In this document: in pieces, positions 26,690 to 35,720 of the stretch
Numbering within the stretch: the first letter of the stretch is position 1
How the letters are laid out: each line of letters opens with the position of its first letter
Assembly (NCBI GenBank): GCA_016124855.1
Contig: WGMX01000028.1
Coordinates: 62,001 to 126,000, forward strand
Length of the DNA stretch: 64,000 bases
Source of the DNA: Anaerolineaceae bacterium
GTDB lineage: Bacteria; Chloroflexota; Anaerolineae; Aggregatilineales; Phototrophicaceae
Direction of reading: 5' to 3'
Program-made: the position numbers and the translations under genes
Notes under the pieces: generated by a model
Seen by the model: the letters and a program-made list of their open reading frames with translations, nothing else
The model's database searches: none
What the model was told of the DNA's origin: nothing

Positions 26690-26923
26690 GTCGCCCTTTC
26701 TTCCAAGTATTCAGAAAAGGGCGACTGCCCGCCCTCGCTTCGCCGCTCTAAAGACCTCAACTGTTATGTCTTATAGGGGTGTGTATTCCATGTTTTCGTC
26801 TGATTGAGCGGCTTTCGGCGGTGGAGTTCCCAACCGCGTTTCTTGTGACCAAACCGTAAGTGTGGTGTTGGCATAAGCGAAACGCGCGGGAACTTTCCAC
26901 CTCTCGTGCGGGCAGTCGCCCTT
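26690..26923. repeat. Nested inverted repeats, candidate origin (oriT or replication)
   Basis: A perfect 16-bp inverted repeat (26717-26732 with 26908-26923) encloses a second imperfect one of 23 bases (26820-26842 with 26879-26901). A third arm, 26690-26700, pairs with 26714-26725. No convincing gene covers 26481-27100; ORFs at 26497-26751 (+) and 26764-27114 (-) follow the repeats and look spurious. The site lies between partition and replication-relaxation genes, where an origin would be expected. Confidence 0.5.
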
Positions 26924-27088
26924 GCGGGCGACGGCGGACTGGCGAATCTTTCTGTAGTCGAGCGAATAGCGTTTTGGCGGCGTTTCGCTGTGCGAACGAC
27001 CAAAGCTATGTGTATGTGAACTACAGTCGTTCTAAGGGCATATAGCGGCTGTGGAAGGGTGTGAAAACGTAACGTGCAGTGTGCGTTG

Positions 27089-27094
27089 TATACT
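27089..27094 (+). promoter_or_regulatory. -10 element TATACT, leaderless start of second replication-relaxation gene
   Basis: TATACT ends six bases before the GTG at 27101. This geometry decides the start codon in favour of 27101 over an upstream in-frame GTG at 27074. Confidence 0.5.
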
Positions 27095-27100
27095 GCGTGT

Positions 27101-27982
27101 GTGACAATCCCCATTTACCCAAGACGACAATCAAAAGATCGGCGCTTGAAGCGCCCGCCCAAAATGTGGTTGATGCCACGCGATCTTGAGGTGTTGAAGG
27201 CAGTCTACGAATATCGCGCTCTTACGCATACGCAACTGACACACCTCGTCTTTGAGAATAACCACCCCTCAATCGCCACGAAACGCCTGTATATGCTCTA
27301 TCACAACGGCTATCTGGAACGACTGTTTCTGCCAGCGCGTGGGGGAGTAGCGGTCAGCCCAACGGTGTATCTTCTTGGCGAAAAAGGCGCACAAGAGCTT
27401 TCCTTGCGCGGAGAGTATCTCAACTTCTATTGGGCAAAAGACCATTTGAAAGTCGGCACATTATTTTTGTCTCACTCACTGGCAATCAGCGAGTTTCGCT
27501 TGAAAATGACCCTCGCCTGCCGAGCAGCAGGCATTCCAATTGTGGAATGGAGAGGGGAGCGAGAACTCAAGAAGGACTACGACAAAGTTACTGTTACCTC
27601 GCCATCAGGGGTTACTCGATCACTTCCCATCATCCCTGATAGCTATTTTGTCCTTGAGACCGCAAAGGGCAAGCGCCACCTTGTCCTTGAGCTAGACCGA
27701 GGAACAATGGAAGGCAAGCGGTTCAGAGCAAAAGTGGAGGGCTATACCGAGTATTTCAAAAGCGGAGCATATAAAGAGCGATTTGGCACGAAGAGTTTAC
27801 GTGTACTGACAGTCACGGAAAGCCAGCGTCGCATGAAAAACCTCAAGGCAATTACGGAACGAGCGGGTGGCAAAAGTCGCTTTTGGTTCGCGTCCCTCGA
27901 AACACTGACCGCCGAAAATATCCTTGCCGAGACTGTCTGGAATGTCGCACAGCGACAAGAACAGTACACCTTGTTTGATTAA
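27101..27982 (+). CDS. Replication-relaxation family protein (copy 2)
   Basis: The protein is 293 residues. It is a paralogue of the 21601-22470 product: MPRDLEVLKAVYEYRALTH and RLYMLYHNGYLERLFLP at the N-terminus, then LVLELDRGTMEGKRF and TKSLRVLTVTESQRRMKNLKAITE. Two copies in one element suggest that they act on different sites or as a heterodimer. The neighbouring inverted repeats at 26690-26923 are a candidate target. Confidence 0.8.
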   Translation: MTIPIYPRRQSKDRRLKRPPKMWLMPRDLEVLKAVYEYRALTHTQLTHLVFENNHPSIATKRLYMLYHNGYLERLFLPARGGVAVSPTVYLLGEKGAQELSLRGEYLNFYWAKDHLKVGTLFLSHSLAISEFRLKMTLACRAAGIPIVEWRGERELKKDYDKVTVTSPSGVTRSLPIIPDSYFVLETAKGKRHLVLELDRGTMEGKRFRAKVEGYTEYFKSGAYKERFGTKSLRVLTVTESQRRMKNLKAITERAGGKSRFWFASLETLTAENILAETVWNVAQRQEQYTLFD

Positions 27983-27990
27983 TTGCGTGA

Positions 27991-28023
27991 AAAAGGGTCG
28001 CCGCAAGCAGTGGCAACCCTTTT
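27991..28023 (+). terminator. Rho-independent terminator after replication-relaxation gene
   Basis: AAAAGGGT-C-GCC, a 9-base loop, then GGC-A-ACCCTTTT, just after the stop at 27982. It separates this gene from the hypothetical cluster at 28259-30256. Confidence 0.7.
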
Positions 28024-28258
28024 CATTACGCGCCCTCAACTCCAATTCCCACCTGTTCGCCCAAGAGAGAAAGGAAGGATTGTCGCTGGGCAGAACACCG
28101 ACAATCAGCAGCGGCACTTGTGCGTGTGTCACTGTTCAAGGGTGAAATGCGTAGGCTCACTGTATAGCATGTTTGAAAGAAGTTCTCTACACGAAAAGGA
28201 CTCTTCAGTCCTTCTTTACTGATGATTCTTTGTCTGATATTGTATGGAGAGAATCTGT

Positions 28259-28468
28259 ATGTCTAAAGTACCCCTATCTACCTATCCAATCCCTTCGTTT
28301 GGCTCTCATTTGTTTGCAAACGGTAGCTATGCTGTGCAGCGCAGCCCACAAGAAATAGAGGTCTGGGGAGCAAACCTCAGTGAACACTATACGATTCACA
28401 TCAATGAGATTGATGATGGAAACATGGACGTAATCTATCTTGGGTTCTCGACACCAACACAACCATAA
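28259..28468 (+). CDS. Hypothetical small protein, 69 residues
   Basis: It starts MSKVPLSTYPIPSFGSHLF at 28259 with GGAGAG eight bases upstream. It is soluble and acidic at the C-terminus. It lies 12 bases before the DUF2958 gene and is likely co-transcribed with it. No family recognised. Confidence 0.55.
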   Translation: MSKVPLSTYPIPSFGSHLFANGSYAVQRSPQEIEVWGANLSEHYTIHINEIDDGNMDVIYLGFSTPTQP

Positions 28469-28480
28469 CTGACAGTTCCT

Positions 28481-29338
28481 ATGTCTTGGATTGAAAAACA
28501 CCAACGAGCTTCGTTTGATGAATTGCCTATACATGGACTGCATTTTCTTGATGGAGATGTGCTTGCTCGTGTACTTGCATTGAAGTATGGGGAAGTTAAA
28601 ACACCAATCTTTAATCCCGCATGGCTCAAAGAGCAGAAACTTCCCCAAGTTCAGTTTCCATCAGGACTGAGTTTTGACATCTGGGAAACCAGCACTCCTG
28701 AAAGTGGCGGCATCGTCCATATCTATGGCGAGATGGACTTGCCGTACTTTGACACCCGCGATAGAGCATGGGAGCAGGCAAACGATATTGCGGAGCAAGT
28801 GGGATACCTTGCCCGTAAACATGGAGAGAACGGGCTTGAGGTGATTGGATACGATGAGGGTGAACACTTCCTGATTACGTATGACAACCAAGAGCGCCGA
28901 ATTGCGGACATTGCCCTGATAAAACACGAGAGGCGAGAAGCACCACGCCCCGAACCATTGCTTGACCAAGCGAGCCGAGAACGTCTACCTAAGCTCTACT
29001 CCAATGAGAACATTGGGTTGAATGCATTAGCACAGGTCAAGTTCTTTTCTCCAAGTAGTAACTGGACATGGTATGCGAGTGAAGCGAGTGCAGCCATGAA
29101 CGATGGCACGTACAAATCACTCGCGGAAGTTGACCCAAACGATCCAAACATTCAGGACGTGATCTTCTTTGGATTAGTGGATGGTTTCGAACTTGAACTT
29201 GGGTACTTTTCACTCTCAGAACTCGAAGGTATCGGCGGGGGACTACAATTGCCAATTGAGCGAGATCGTCACTTTAGCCCCAAATCTCTCCAAGAACTGC
29301 AAGACCAGCATCGTAAAAAACGTGAGAATCTTGATTAA
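28481..29338 (+). CDS. Protein with C-terminal DUF2958 domain
   Basis: The protein is 285 residues. The second half (LPKLYSNENIGLNALAQVKF, SNWTWYASEA, FGLVDGFELELGYFSLSEL, LPIERDRHFSPKSLQEL) is a clear DUF2958 domain, common in plasmids and integrative elements. The N-terminal 140 residues are unassigned. The stop overlaps the next start (TAATG), so the genes are coupled. Function is unknown. Confidence 0.75.
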   Translation: MSWIEKHQRASFDELPIHGLHFLDGDVLARVLALKYGEVKTPIFNPAWLKEQKLPQVQFPSGLSFDIWETSTPESGGIVHIYGEMDLPYFDTRDRAWEQANDIAEQVGYLARKHGENGLEVIGYDEGEHFLITYDNQERRIADIALIKHERREAPRPEPLLDQASRERLPKLYSNENIGLNALAQVKFFSPSSNWTWYASEASAAMNDGTYKSLAEVDPNDPNIQDVIFFGLVDGFELELGYFSLSELEGIGGGLQLPIERDRHFSPKSLQELQDQHRKKRENLD

Positions 29339-29850
29339 TGCCCACTATGTCTCAAGAACACTCACCCAATCATTGCTTTACTTTCACAGAACGTGAGAAC
29401 CTCTACGACCAAATATCCCACACAAGATTTATGGCACTGGTCATGCAGCCAGACGTGGATATTCACGAGGTAGGAGAAGCAAGCAACAGCTTTGGCGAAT
29501 ATCTGTTTGTGACCATCAGTTGCCGCACCGAGCAACCAAAGAGGTTGCTGACGTTTTGGGGACTTGGGTATCACGAACATCGTGAGCGTTGGATAGCTGA
29601 TAGTTGGCAGTGGTATGAAAGTCAGCGGAAATCCGAAAAACTTCCAGTCCTTGCCAAAGAAGAAGCGCATCAACAGATCAAAGATCGAGAAGTCTTTGTC
29701 CGAGCAAATGCGACTCCATCTGAGCAATCGCCACGAGCCAAGCTATATGAGGCTATTGCTGACCTTACAGACGAGGACGGCGCACTTTCGAAACTCGAAG
29801 ACTTGGGGTGGATGTTCCTAGGGGATACCGATGAGGCAAACAATGAATGA
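29338..29850 (+). CDS. Hypothetical protein, 170 residues
   Basis: The ATG overlaps the stop of the DUF2958 gene. It is soluble, with a central FWGLGYHEHRERWIADSW segment and an acidic C-terminal helix. I do not recognise it. The 3' end overlaps the next gene by eight bases, so three genes form a coupled operon. Confidence 0.6.
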   Translation: MPTMSQEHSPNHCFTFTERENLYDQISHTRFMALVMQPDVDIHEVGEASNSFGEYLFVTISCRTEQPKRLLTFWGLGYHEHRERWIADSWQWYESQRKSEKLPVLAKEEAHQQIKDREVFVRANATPSEQSPRAKLYEAIADLTDEDGALSKLEDLGWMFLGDTDEANNE

Positions 29851-30256
29851 TGAACAGCGAAAACCAACTGCCGAAGAACTGCTTCAGACTAAGGATAATG
29901 TCTTGGAGCAATGGCGATTGCTGCCAGCCGAACATCAAGCAACGATGTTGTTGGTACTCCTTAAAGAGATTGCAGACAGTGACATGAACGACTGGACAAG
30001 AAATGCCATAGTTACTCTCGCTTCGATGTCAGAACATCCTCAGCATTTTCTTCCAAATCCCATTGTGACCCGCGAGAGACTAGCAGAACTTGATATTGAT
30101 GAACAACAACTTACTTCGCTCACGGATGATGATCTTGTGGCTATTGCTGAGAGTATCCAAGAGTCATACAGCCACGATGAGTTTTGGGAAGAAATAATGG
30201 ATCAGGTTCTTGAGTTTCACACAGAGCAAGTATTAAAAGCAAAACGCTTTACATAG
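29843..30256 (+). CDS. Hypothetical protein, 137 residues
   Basis: It starts MNDEQRKPTAEELLQTKDNV at 29843; an upstream ATG at 29831 is also in frame. It is acidic and helical, with no membrane segment. It is the last gene of the 28259-30256 operon and converges on the 30312 gene. Function unknown. Confidence 0.6.
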   Translation: MNDEQRKPTAEELLQTKDNVLEQWRLLPAEHQATMLLVLLKEIADSDMNDWTRNAIVTLASMSEHPQHFLPNPIVTRERLAELDIDEQQLTSLTDDDLVAIAESIQESYSHDEFWEEIMDQVLEFHTEQVLKAKRFT

Positions 30257-30311
30257 CCAAATTCATTGGCGAATATTTTGTTTGATAGGCATGAGGTGTG
30301 CGACGATTGTG

Positions 30312-30653
30312 CTAGCCACCCCGAATGAGCCTTACCAGTTCTTCAAAAAGTTTGTGACCTACTCCACCATCTAGCAGCCCAACCAACATCATTAAACCGA
30401 AGAAAGCATACCCAAGCACAACCCCTATGTTCTCTTTGCGAGTTGGAGGCTGTGCGTACCGTCCTGACGGATCGACACCAGTTTTAATGTAATTGGTCAA
30501 ATCATCAGAAAACTTTATTTGAATTACTTCTGGTTCCGCGAGGCTATCACTTAGTCGCTTGCTTCTATCCCATGACATGACGAGATTAAGCAATTCCTGT
30601 GATTCTGTAAAATCATCGTTACCGTGATTACTTTGTGATGAAACGGGGAACAT
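30312..30653 (-). CDS. Small protein with one C-terminal membrane segment
   Basis: The protein is 113 residues. A soluble acidic N-terminus (to about residue 75) is followed by a hydrophobic stretch, GVVLGYAFFGLMMLVGLL. GAGG precedes the ATG. It is probably the last gene of a minus-strand group with 30690 and 30899. No family recognised. Confidence 0.5.
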   Translation of the reverse strand: MFPVSSQSNHGNDDFTESQELLNLVMSWDRSKRLSDSLAEPEVIQIKFSDDLTNYIKTGVDPSGRYAQPPTRKENIGVVLGYAFFGLMMLVGLLDGGVGHKLFEELVRLIRGG

Positions 30654-30689
30654 CTACAACCTCATTTCTGTCTGATAGCTGATTACCAC

Positions 30690-30899
30690 TCAACGACGTT
30701 TCTCATCTAAAAGCATCTCGCAAAGCCTTCCTATTTCCGCAAGGTTGTCCAATAGCTGCTGGGCTTTTTGTTTCATTTCTTCGGGGGATGGGAGTGCAGC
30801 AAGCCTCTCCCGCATAGCTGCTTTTTCTTCATCGGTGAGTACACGTCGAACTTCAAGGCTTTTTGATGAACAATCCGAAGAAACGTTTGAGGAGGTCAT
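30690..30899 (-). CDS. Small coiled-coil-like protein, 69 residues
   Basis: The sequence TDEEKAAMRERLAALPSPEEM then KAQQLLDNLAEIG is strongly helical and charged. The ATG overlaps the stop of the upstream gene (TAATG), so translation is coupled. It is unrecognised; it may partner the membrane proteins on either side. Confidence 0.5.
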   Translation of the reverse strand: MTSSNVSSDCSSKSLEVRRVLTDEEKAAMRERLAALPSPEEMKQKAQQLLDNLAEIGRLCEMLLDEKRR

Positions 30900-31177
30900 T
30901 ATTTATTCACCTGAAATAAATACTCAACCATATGCCCAATAAATGTTCGCAATTCCGGCATTGTCATGATGAATGCAAATCCAACCATAATTACCGTAAT
31001 GGCTAGACCCCAAAGAAAGCTAAGAAATTTCTGTCGTGAGGTAAGGGGTTTTGACAAAGCCTCATCGTGATCGCGTAGCATCTTATCCCACTTTTCGTCG
31101 GAAATAAGCATAGGTGAATCATCTGGCAGCTTACGGAGAGGTTTTCTCAGTTGGTCGAAAGCATGAGACTCTTTCAT
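30899..31177 (-). CDS. Small membrane-anchored protein, 92 residues
   Basis: A charged N-terminal half is followed by a membrane segment (FLWGLAITVIMVGFAFIM, about 52-70) and a short amphipathic tail. It is coupled to the next gene by a TAATG overlap. No function can be given. Confidence 0.5.
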   Translation of the reverse strand: MKESHAFDQLRKPLRKLPDDSPMLISDEKWDKMLRDHDEALSKPLTSRQKFLSFLWGLAITVIMVGFAFIMTMPELRTFIGHMVEYLFQVNK

Positions 31178-31315
31178 GACATTCCTTCAAGTACCCGTTT
31201 GGCGTTTTCACCATAATTATAATTGCATTTTCGAAAAAGCGCTTCAATGCCATGCGTATAGGAGTTTGTGATTTATCCCTCTTATCTGCGAACGATCCAT
31301 AAAAAAGAAACCTCG

Positions 31316-31648
31316 TTACTCTTCCTGCCACTTGAGTATATTTTCCACATAAATATCTATGAGATGAAAAAAGTAGGGTACAACCGTATATTGTTTATTG
31401 CGAACAAACGTTACAGCGAGAGTTTGCAAGAACAAGTCCATATCGAACCGCCCGTCACCGCTCAGCACGTCGAACTGACGAATACGGTGAGCGTGTACCT
31501 GCCGATCTTTTAGACCTTCAGGCGAGCCAACCATGAACCGCCGTTCATCGTCATACCAAATACCTTGATAGAGATGCACATCTTTCTCTTTATCACCCGG
31601 AAACATGCGACACCATTTATAGATATTCCAAGACCCGGCGAAATCCAT
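31316..31648 (-). CDS. Hypothetical protein, 110 residues
   Basis: It starts MDFAGSWNIYKWCRMFPGD at 31648, with AAGG a few bases upstream. The sequence is rich in aromatic residues (HLYQGIWYDDERRFMVGSP) and soluble. I do not recognise it. It lies between the small membrane protein cluster and the mercury operon on the same strand, but 140 bases away from merB. Confidence 0.5.
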   Translation of the reverse strand: MDFAGSWNIYKWCRMFPGDKEKDVHLYQGIWYDDERRFMVGSPEGLKDRQVHAHRIRQFDVLSGDGRFDMDLFLQTLAVTFVRNKQYTVVPYFFHLIDIYVENILKWQEE

Positions 31649-31790
31649 GCCCTTAAGGACTTATTTGAGACTCTCCCTCAAAACAGGTCGATTTATGAGA
31701 CAGTTCTTTACGCTCAAGAGTGCGCCAGAAACGCACATTTCTTTGATAGCGTAGGACGTTCTCGTCGTAGTATGTAAACTTGTCAGATGT

Positions 31791-32435
31791 CTAATTTTTC
31801 CCTTGCTCGCCGTCAATAAAAAACCGAACATTCGTTGGGTTCATCAGAATACCAAATAGCCTCCTGCCGCATTCCACAGCTTCGAGTAGGGTCAAAATCT
31901 CTACAGTGAGATGAGGGTTCTGCTCCTGCCATGCCTGAGCGTGAGCGGTTGAACAGAAAAAGTTAATGAGTGGACATTGATCGGTTGCTGGGCAACAACT
32001 CGCGTTTACAGGGGTATAGGCTACGACAAGGCCATCTGGCGTAGATATGAACTCACCGTTGACCATCATAACCGACACTGCATCCCCACAATGGGTACAC
32101 TGTGAGTGGACTGTTGCATCAGTATCGAGCATAAACGGAATACCAAGTGCATCCACAGCACACATTGCATAGACAGAGTGTTTCCCTTCAAGGACAACGC
32201 GGTGTGGGGTTGGCCTCGCTGAAAACGGGTAGGCTGCCAAAATATCGCCTGTTACTCGATCTCGATAAATACACTCCTTTGCCTCAAGTGTAGCCAAATA
32301 GGTTTCCACTTCAGCCAAACCAGACAATTGCAATGTATTGATAAGTGCGTCAGGAGTCGGAGGGTTTCCAGTCTGAGCAAATGTCCGCAAGATGTGCTGA
32401 TAGAGCGTGTGGGTAGTGTTCTTTTCAAGCGCCAT
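31791..32435 (-). CDS. merB: Organomercurial (alkylmercury) lyase
   Basis: The protein is 214 residues from ATG 32435. It cleaves the carbon-mercury bond of organomercurials, releasing Hg(II) for MerA. The catalytic pattern is intact: YAMCAVDALGIP supplies the first Cys and the Asp (about residues 91-94), and INFFCST supplies the second Cys (about 154). An additional Cys pair (CTHCG) lies between. It is the last gene of the mercury operon and overlaps the upstream small membrane protein gene by 11 bases. Confidence 0.93.
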   Translation of the reverse strand: MALEKNTTHTLYQHILRTFAQTGNPPTPDALINTLQLSGLAEVETYLATLEAKECIYRDRVTGDILAAYPFSARPTPHRVVLEGKHSVYAMCAVDALGIPFMLDTDATVHSQCTHCGDAVSVMMVNGEFISTPDGLVVAYTPVNASCCPATDQCPLINFFCSTAHAQAWQEQNPHLTVEILTLLEAVECGRRLFGILMNPTNVRFFIDGEQGKN

Positions 32436-32706
32436 ATGACGAGGTTTCACTCCTTTGGTCAGATTGAATGGGGAGAGCATGAGATTGGGATATAGTTGAC
32501 CAACGATACGTTAGTACGAGGCTCACTAGAAAAAGCACTGTTGAGATGCCAACAACCCAACTGACATTGTTGCCTAACCACATCCCAAATACCGTTCCGG
32601 CTGTCAGCGACAGGAGAATAGGCAGCGTAAGCGGCAAGTGACAGGGGCAACTGACCAATGCGACAATGCCAGAAATTACGGGGCGAATGGTTTTTAGTAT
32701 TTGCAT
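32425..32706 (-). CDS. Small MerE/MerF-like mercury transport membrane protein
   Basis: The protein is 93 residues from ATG 32706 (MQILKTIRPVISGIVALV), with GGGAG upstream. Two membrane segments enclose SCPCHLPLTLP, a Cys-x-Cys site at the membrane face, followed by GTVFGMWLG. Small two-helix proteins with a cysteine pair in helix one are typical Hg(II) importers of the MerE/MerF type. Exact family is uncertain. It lies between ccdA-like and merB. Confidence 0.65.
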   Translation of the reverse strand: MQILKTIRPVISGIVALVSCPCHLPLTLPILLSLTAGTVFGMWLGNNVSWVVGISTVLFLVSLVLTYRWSTISQSHALPIQSDQRSETSSYGA

Positions 32707-32719
32707 CAAGGAAAACTCC

Positions 32720-33415
32720 CTATACTCGAAACAATGGATTAAGGACAATTTGCGAGTACACCAGATATATTCCAGCCAAAATCAGTGCAACCGCACTGAA
32801 AACTTTCACGTAGGGCATCAGCCGCCGAAACTGTTTTGTCACCACGCCCTCAAAAACAACCGTTGCTATTGCAAGTCCGGTAATGACTGTCCCCATGCCC
32901 AGACTGTAGGCCAGAAACAGGATACCCGTCGCAAAGATACCACTGGTTGCTAATGCCCCGGCAAACACCGATAAAAACACCGGGAGCGTACACCCAAGCG
33001 ACACGAGAGCATAGGCAACCCCATACAACACCATACTGCGCGGTGTCCGAGTTTGAAATTGCCACTGCGGGATAGAAATAGGCAGTGATACCCCGTGTCC
33101 AAGAAGCATGGCAATGCCCATCACCACCAGCAGCACCCCGACGAGGATGCCAAACCAGGGGGTCAGTTGAATAAGAAACCGTCCCCCGGCTGAAAACAGG
33201 AGACCGACCACCACAAAGACCAGCAGAAACCCGACAGTCACCAGTCCCCCTAGCGACACGGCACGCCACAGCCCGACACTGCGGGGTTGTGGCTCGGCAA
33301 CCGTCCCATCTGTCAGATAAAACCCGACAAAACTTGGCAGCATGGCAAAGCCACAGGGATTGACACTGGCAAGCATTCCAGCGGTAAAAGCAAAGACAAT
33401 AGGAAGGTTATTCAT
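32720..33415 (-). CDS. CcdA/DsbD-type thiol-disulfide membrane transporter
   Basis: The protein is 231 residues from ATG 33415 with about six membrane segments. Conserved redox cysteines are SVNPCGFAMLPS (near residue 20) and LVSLGCTLPVF (near 132). Such proteins carry reducing equivalents across the membrane to an extracytoplasmic thioredoxin. Here the partner is very likely the thioredoxin-like protein encoded just upstream (33426-34028). In this operon it may keep mercury-binding thiols reduced, or help Hg(II) uptake. Confidence 0.85.
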   Translation of the reverse strand: MNNLPIVFAFTAGMLASVNPCGFAMLPSFVGFYLTDGTVAEPQPRSVGLWRAVSLGGLVTVGFLLVFVVVGLLFSAGGRFLIQLTPWFGILVGVLLVVMGIAMLLGHGVSLPISIPQWQFQTRTPRSMVLYGVAYALVSLGCTLPVFLSVFAGALATSGIFATGILFLAYSLGMGTVITGLAIATVVFEGVVTKQFRRLMPYVKVFSAVALILAGIYLVYSQIVLNPLFRV

Positions 33416-33425
33416 ATTCTGTAGA

Positions 33426-34028
33426 TTACGTTGCCAGCAACTTATCAAGTGCTGCCCGAATATCGGTGTCTGATGCCCCCTGCAAATTACGGTACACCTC
33501 GCGTCCCTCCTGATCTAGGATGATGGCAGTATCCAGCGTGTTAATCTGATACGTTGTCACAAACTGACCTGTGGTATCCATTGCCCAGGTCAAATGGTTC
33601 TCCCCGACTGCCTGTAAAAACCCCTGTAAATCTGAGGTGGCTACACCAGTGGTTACATCCACGCCGACAAACTGTACGCCTTGCGCCGCATACTGTGGTT
33701 GGATATGAGCTAACGCTTGTGCGCCAGCGACACAATCTCCACACCAATAACCCATGACATAAAGAACAGAAACGTGTCCAGTGCTGCCGGAAAGGGCTAG
33801 TGTTTGCCCGTCAATGGTTGGCAAGGTCAGAGAAACGGAAGCTGCCGCCTGATTGATGGTTGGAAGGGTTGAAGCCTGATTAATCGTCGGTGCAGTCGCT
33901 CCTGTACCCATTTTCAACTGCGATAGTCCAATAAAGGCCAGTGCCACAAGACCGATAAGCACAATGCCCACCAGCATCTTGCGCTCTCGGAAAGCCGTTG
34001 TCAGTGATGATTTGGTGATATTACTCAT
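33426..34028 (-). CDS. Membrane-anchored thioredoxin/TlpA-like redox protein
   Basis: The protein is 200 residues. An N-terminal membrane anchor (LVGIVLIGLVALAFIGL) is followed by a short repeat (APTINQASTLPTINQAA) and a redoxin domain. The active site is GYWCGDCV near residue 97. It faces outwards and should work with the CcdA-like protein. The double TINQA repeat is a spacer. It lies 15 bases from merA. Confidence 0.85.
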   Translation of the reverse strand: MSNITKSSLTTAFRERKMLVGIVLIGLVALAFIGLSQLKMGTGATAPTINQASTLPTINQAAASVSLTLPTIDGQTLALSGSTGHVSVLYVMGYWCGDCVAGAQALAHIQPQYAAQGVQFVGVDVTTGVATSDLQGFLQAVGENHLTWAMDTTGQFVTTYQINTLDTAIILDQEGREVYRNLQGASDTDIRAALDKLLAT

Positions 34029-34043
34029 CCTATTTCTCCTTTT

Positions 34044-35720
34044 TTACACCGCACAGCAGGATAGTTTGGCAACGTCTTTGGTGAAAGAAAGCGCCGCCAA
34101 CTTCAACCCTTCCACCTGTGTCAGATATGGGAATAGTGTCCCGGTTAAGTCGGCAACCGTCAGACCAAATTTGACGGCTAAGGTTGCAGTCTGAATGACC
34201 TCTCCCGCTTCGGCTGCCACCAGATGTACGCCTAAAATCCGACCTGTGGGGCGGTCAGCCACCAGTTTGATAAGGCCGCGTGTATCGCGTGCTGCCAATG
34301 CTCGTGGTACATAGTCAAGTGAGATAGTATGGCTCTCAACCTCATATCCAGCGCGACGCGCAGCATCTTCTGTTAAGCCAACAGTAGCAATCTGTGGATC
34401 AGTGAAGATGATACCGGGAAGTGCGGATAGGTCGAGGGGCTTCAGGTCTACGCTGAAGGCATTGCGGGCAGCAGTTGCCCCGGCTGCTGCGGCTACATAC
34501 ACATATTCGGGATTGGTCGAAACGTCGCCTGCTGCATAGATATTCGGGTTCGTCGTCTGCTGATATTCATTGACGGTAATTGCGCCATTTACGTCAAGCT
34601 GAACACCGACCTGCTCTAGTCCCATGCCTGTTGTATTGGGCTGCCGTCCAAGTGCCATAAGTATCTGGTCAGCCCGGAACTCGCGGGGTTGTCCCATCAT
34701 ACGAGCATGAACAATGCGGGTATCTCCCTCACGGGTCAATCGGTCAACCGTGACACCTGTAAAAACCCCTATCCCCTCTTGCTCAAGATACTCTTGGATA
34801 GCATGTCCAATCTCCGGTTCATGCTCCGGCACAAGCCGGACGCTGCGCTGCAAAATCAGCACCTCAACACCAAGTCGCGCCATTGTCTGGCCTAACTCCA
34901 ATGCAATCGCCCGCCCGCCTAAGATAATCAGCGATTTGGGCAGTTGTTCACTGTCCATAAGGGTCGTGCTGTTAAGTGGCGCGGCTTCCTCCACACCGGG
35001 AAACGGGTGCATCCGGGGTTGTGCGCCTGTGGCAATGATATAGCGGCTGGCGCAGTAGGTTTTCTCTCCCGCGCGGACTGACCCATCGGCCTGAAAGATT
35101 GCGCGGCCTTCAATCAGGGAAATTTCAGGATAGGCCGCCAACACATCAACATACTTACTCTGACGGAGACTTGAAACCAGATCATTCTTCTCCTGTCGCA
35201 CGACTTCCCAATCAAGCGACTGCTGTGTTGTACGAACACCTACAAACGGGTGATGTCCGGCTTTGTGCCACGCTTCGGCAGCACGGATTAAGGTTTTACT
35301 TGGCACACAGCCTACATTGACGCATGTGCCACCAATTGTCCCAGCATTAACAATGGCAACCTGCTTACCAAGTTCATGGGCAGTAATGGCAGCCGCAAAC
35401 CCGCCTGAACCGCCACCGATAACCAACAGATCAAAATCAATGTGGGTTGCTCCGTTTGACGGCTCACTCACCCCGACCTGAACAGGGATTTGCTCTGTAA
35501 AGGTTGCTTTATACCCTGCATCCTGTACTGCCTCAGTCAACATCGTTGGTGTTACTGAAGTATCGGCAACCACAGTAGCAAATTGAGCGTGCCAGCCCGG
35601 TAGTTCAACCGTCTTCACGCCGGCAACGGATTGTAGGGCATTTGATACATGCGTCGCGCAACTGGCGCAGGTCATACCACTGATACGAAGTTTAATTTGT
35701 TGTTGTTCCATTGGGTTCAT
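34044..35720 (-). CDS. merA: Mercuric reductase with N-terminal HMA domain
   Basis: The protein is 558 residues. It reduces Hg(II) to Hg(0) with NADPH and FAD. An HMA metal-binding domain with GMTCASC (about 14-20) is followed by the pyridine-nucleotide disulfide oxidoreductase core, with FAD motif VIGGGSGGFAAA near 101 and redox pair GGTCVNVGCVPSKT near 135. The C-terminal Cys pair is LSCCAV. All mercury-handling cysteines are present. Start is ATG 35720 or the in-frame ATG 35711; either overlaps merR. Confidence 0.96.
   Translation of the reverse strand: MNPMEQQQIKLRISGMTCASCATHVSNALQSVAGVKTVELPGWHAQFATVVADTSVTPTMLTEAVQDAGYKATFTEQIPVQVGVSEPSNGATHIDFDLLVIGGGSGGFAAAITAHELGKQVAIVNAGTIGGTCVNVGCVPSKTLIRAAEAWHKAGHHPFVGVRTTQQSLDWEVVRQEKNDLVSSLRQSKYVDVLAAYPEISLIEGRAIFQADGSVRAGEKTYCASRYIIATGAQPRMHPFPGVEEAAPLNSTTLMDSEQLPKSLIILGGRAIALELGQTMARLGVEVLILQRSVRLVPEHEPEIGHAIQEYLEQEGIGVFTGVTVDRLTREGDTRIVHARMMGQPREFRADQILMALGRQPNTTGMGLEQVGVQLDVNGAITVNEYQQTTNPNIYAAGDVSTNPEYVYVAAAAGATAARNAFSVDLKPLDLSALPGIIFTDPQIATVGLTEDAARRAGYEVESHTISLDYVPRALAARDTRGLIKLVADRPTGRILGVHLVAAEAGEVIQTATLAVKFGLTVADLTGTLFPYLTQVEGLKLAALSFTKDVAKLSCCAV

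Noticed and set aside
26200..26751. ORFs of 94 and 84 codons on the plus strand.
   Set aside because: Composition is lysine/arginine-rich or follows inverted repeats, ribosome binding sites are poor, and the region is better explained by hairpins and repeats.
26764..27114. 116-codon ORF on the minus strand across the inverted repeats.
   Set aside because: It overlaps the promoter and start of the replication-relaxation gene and its sequence is not protein-like.
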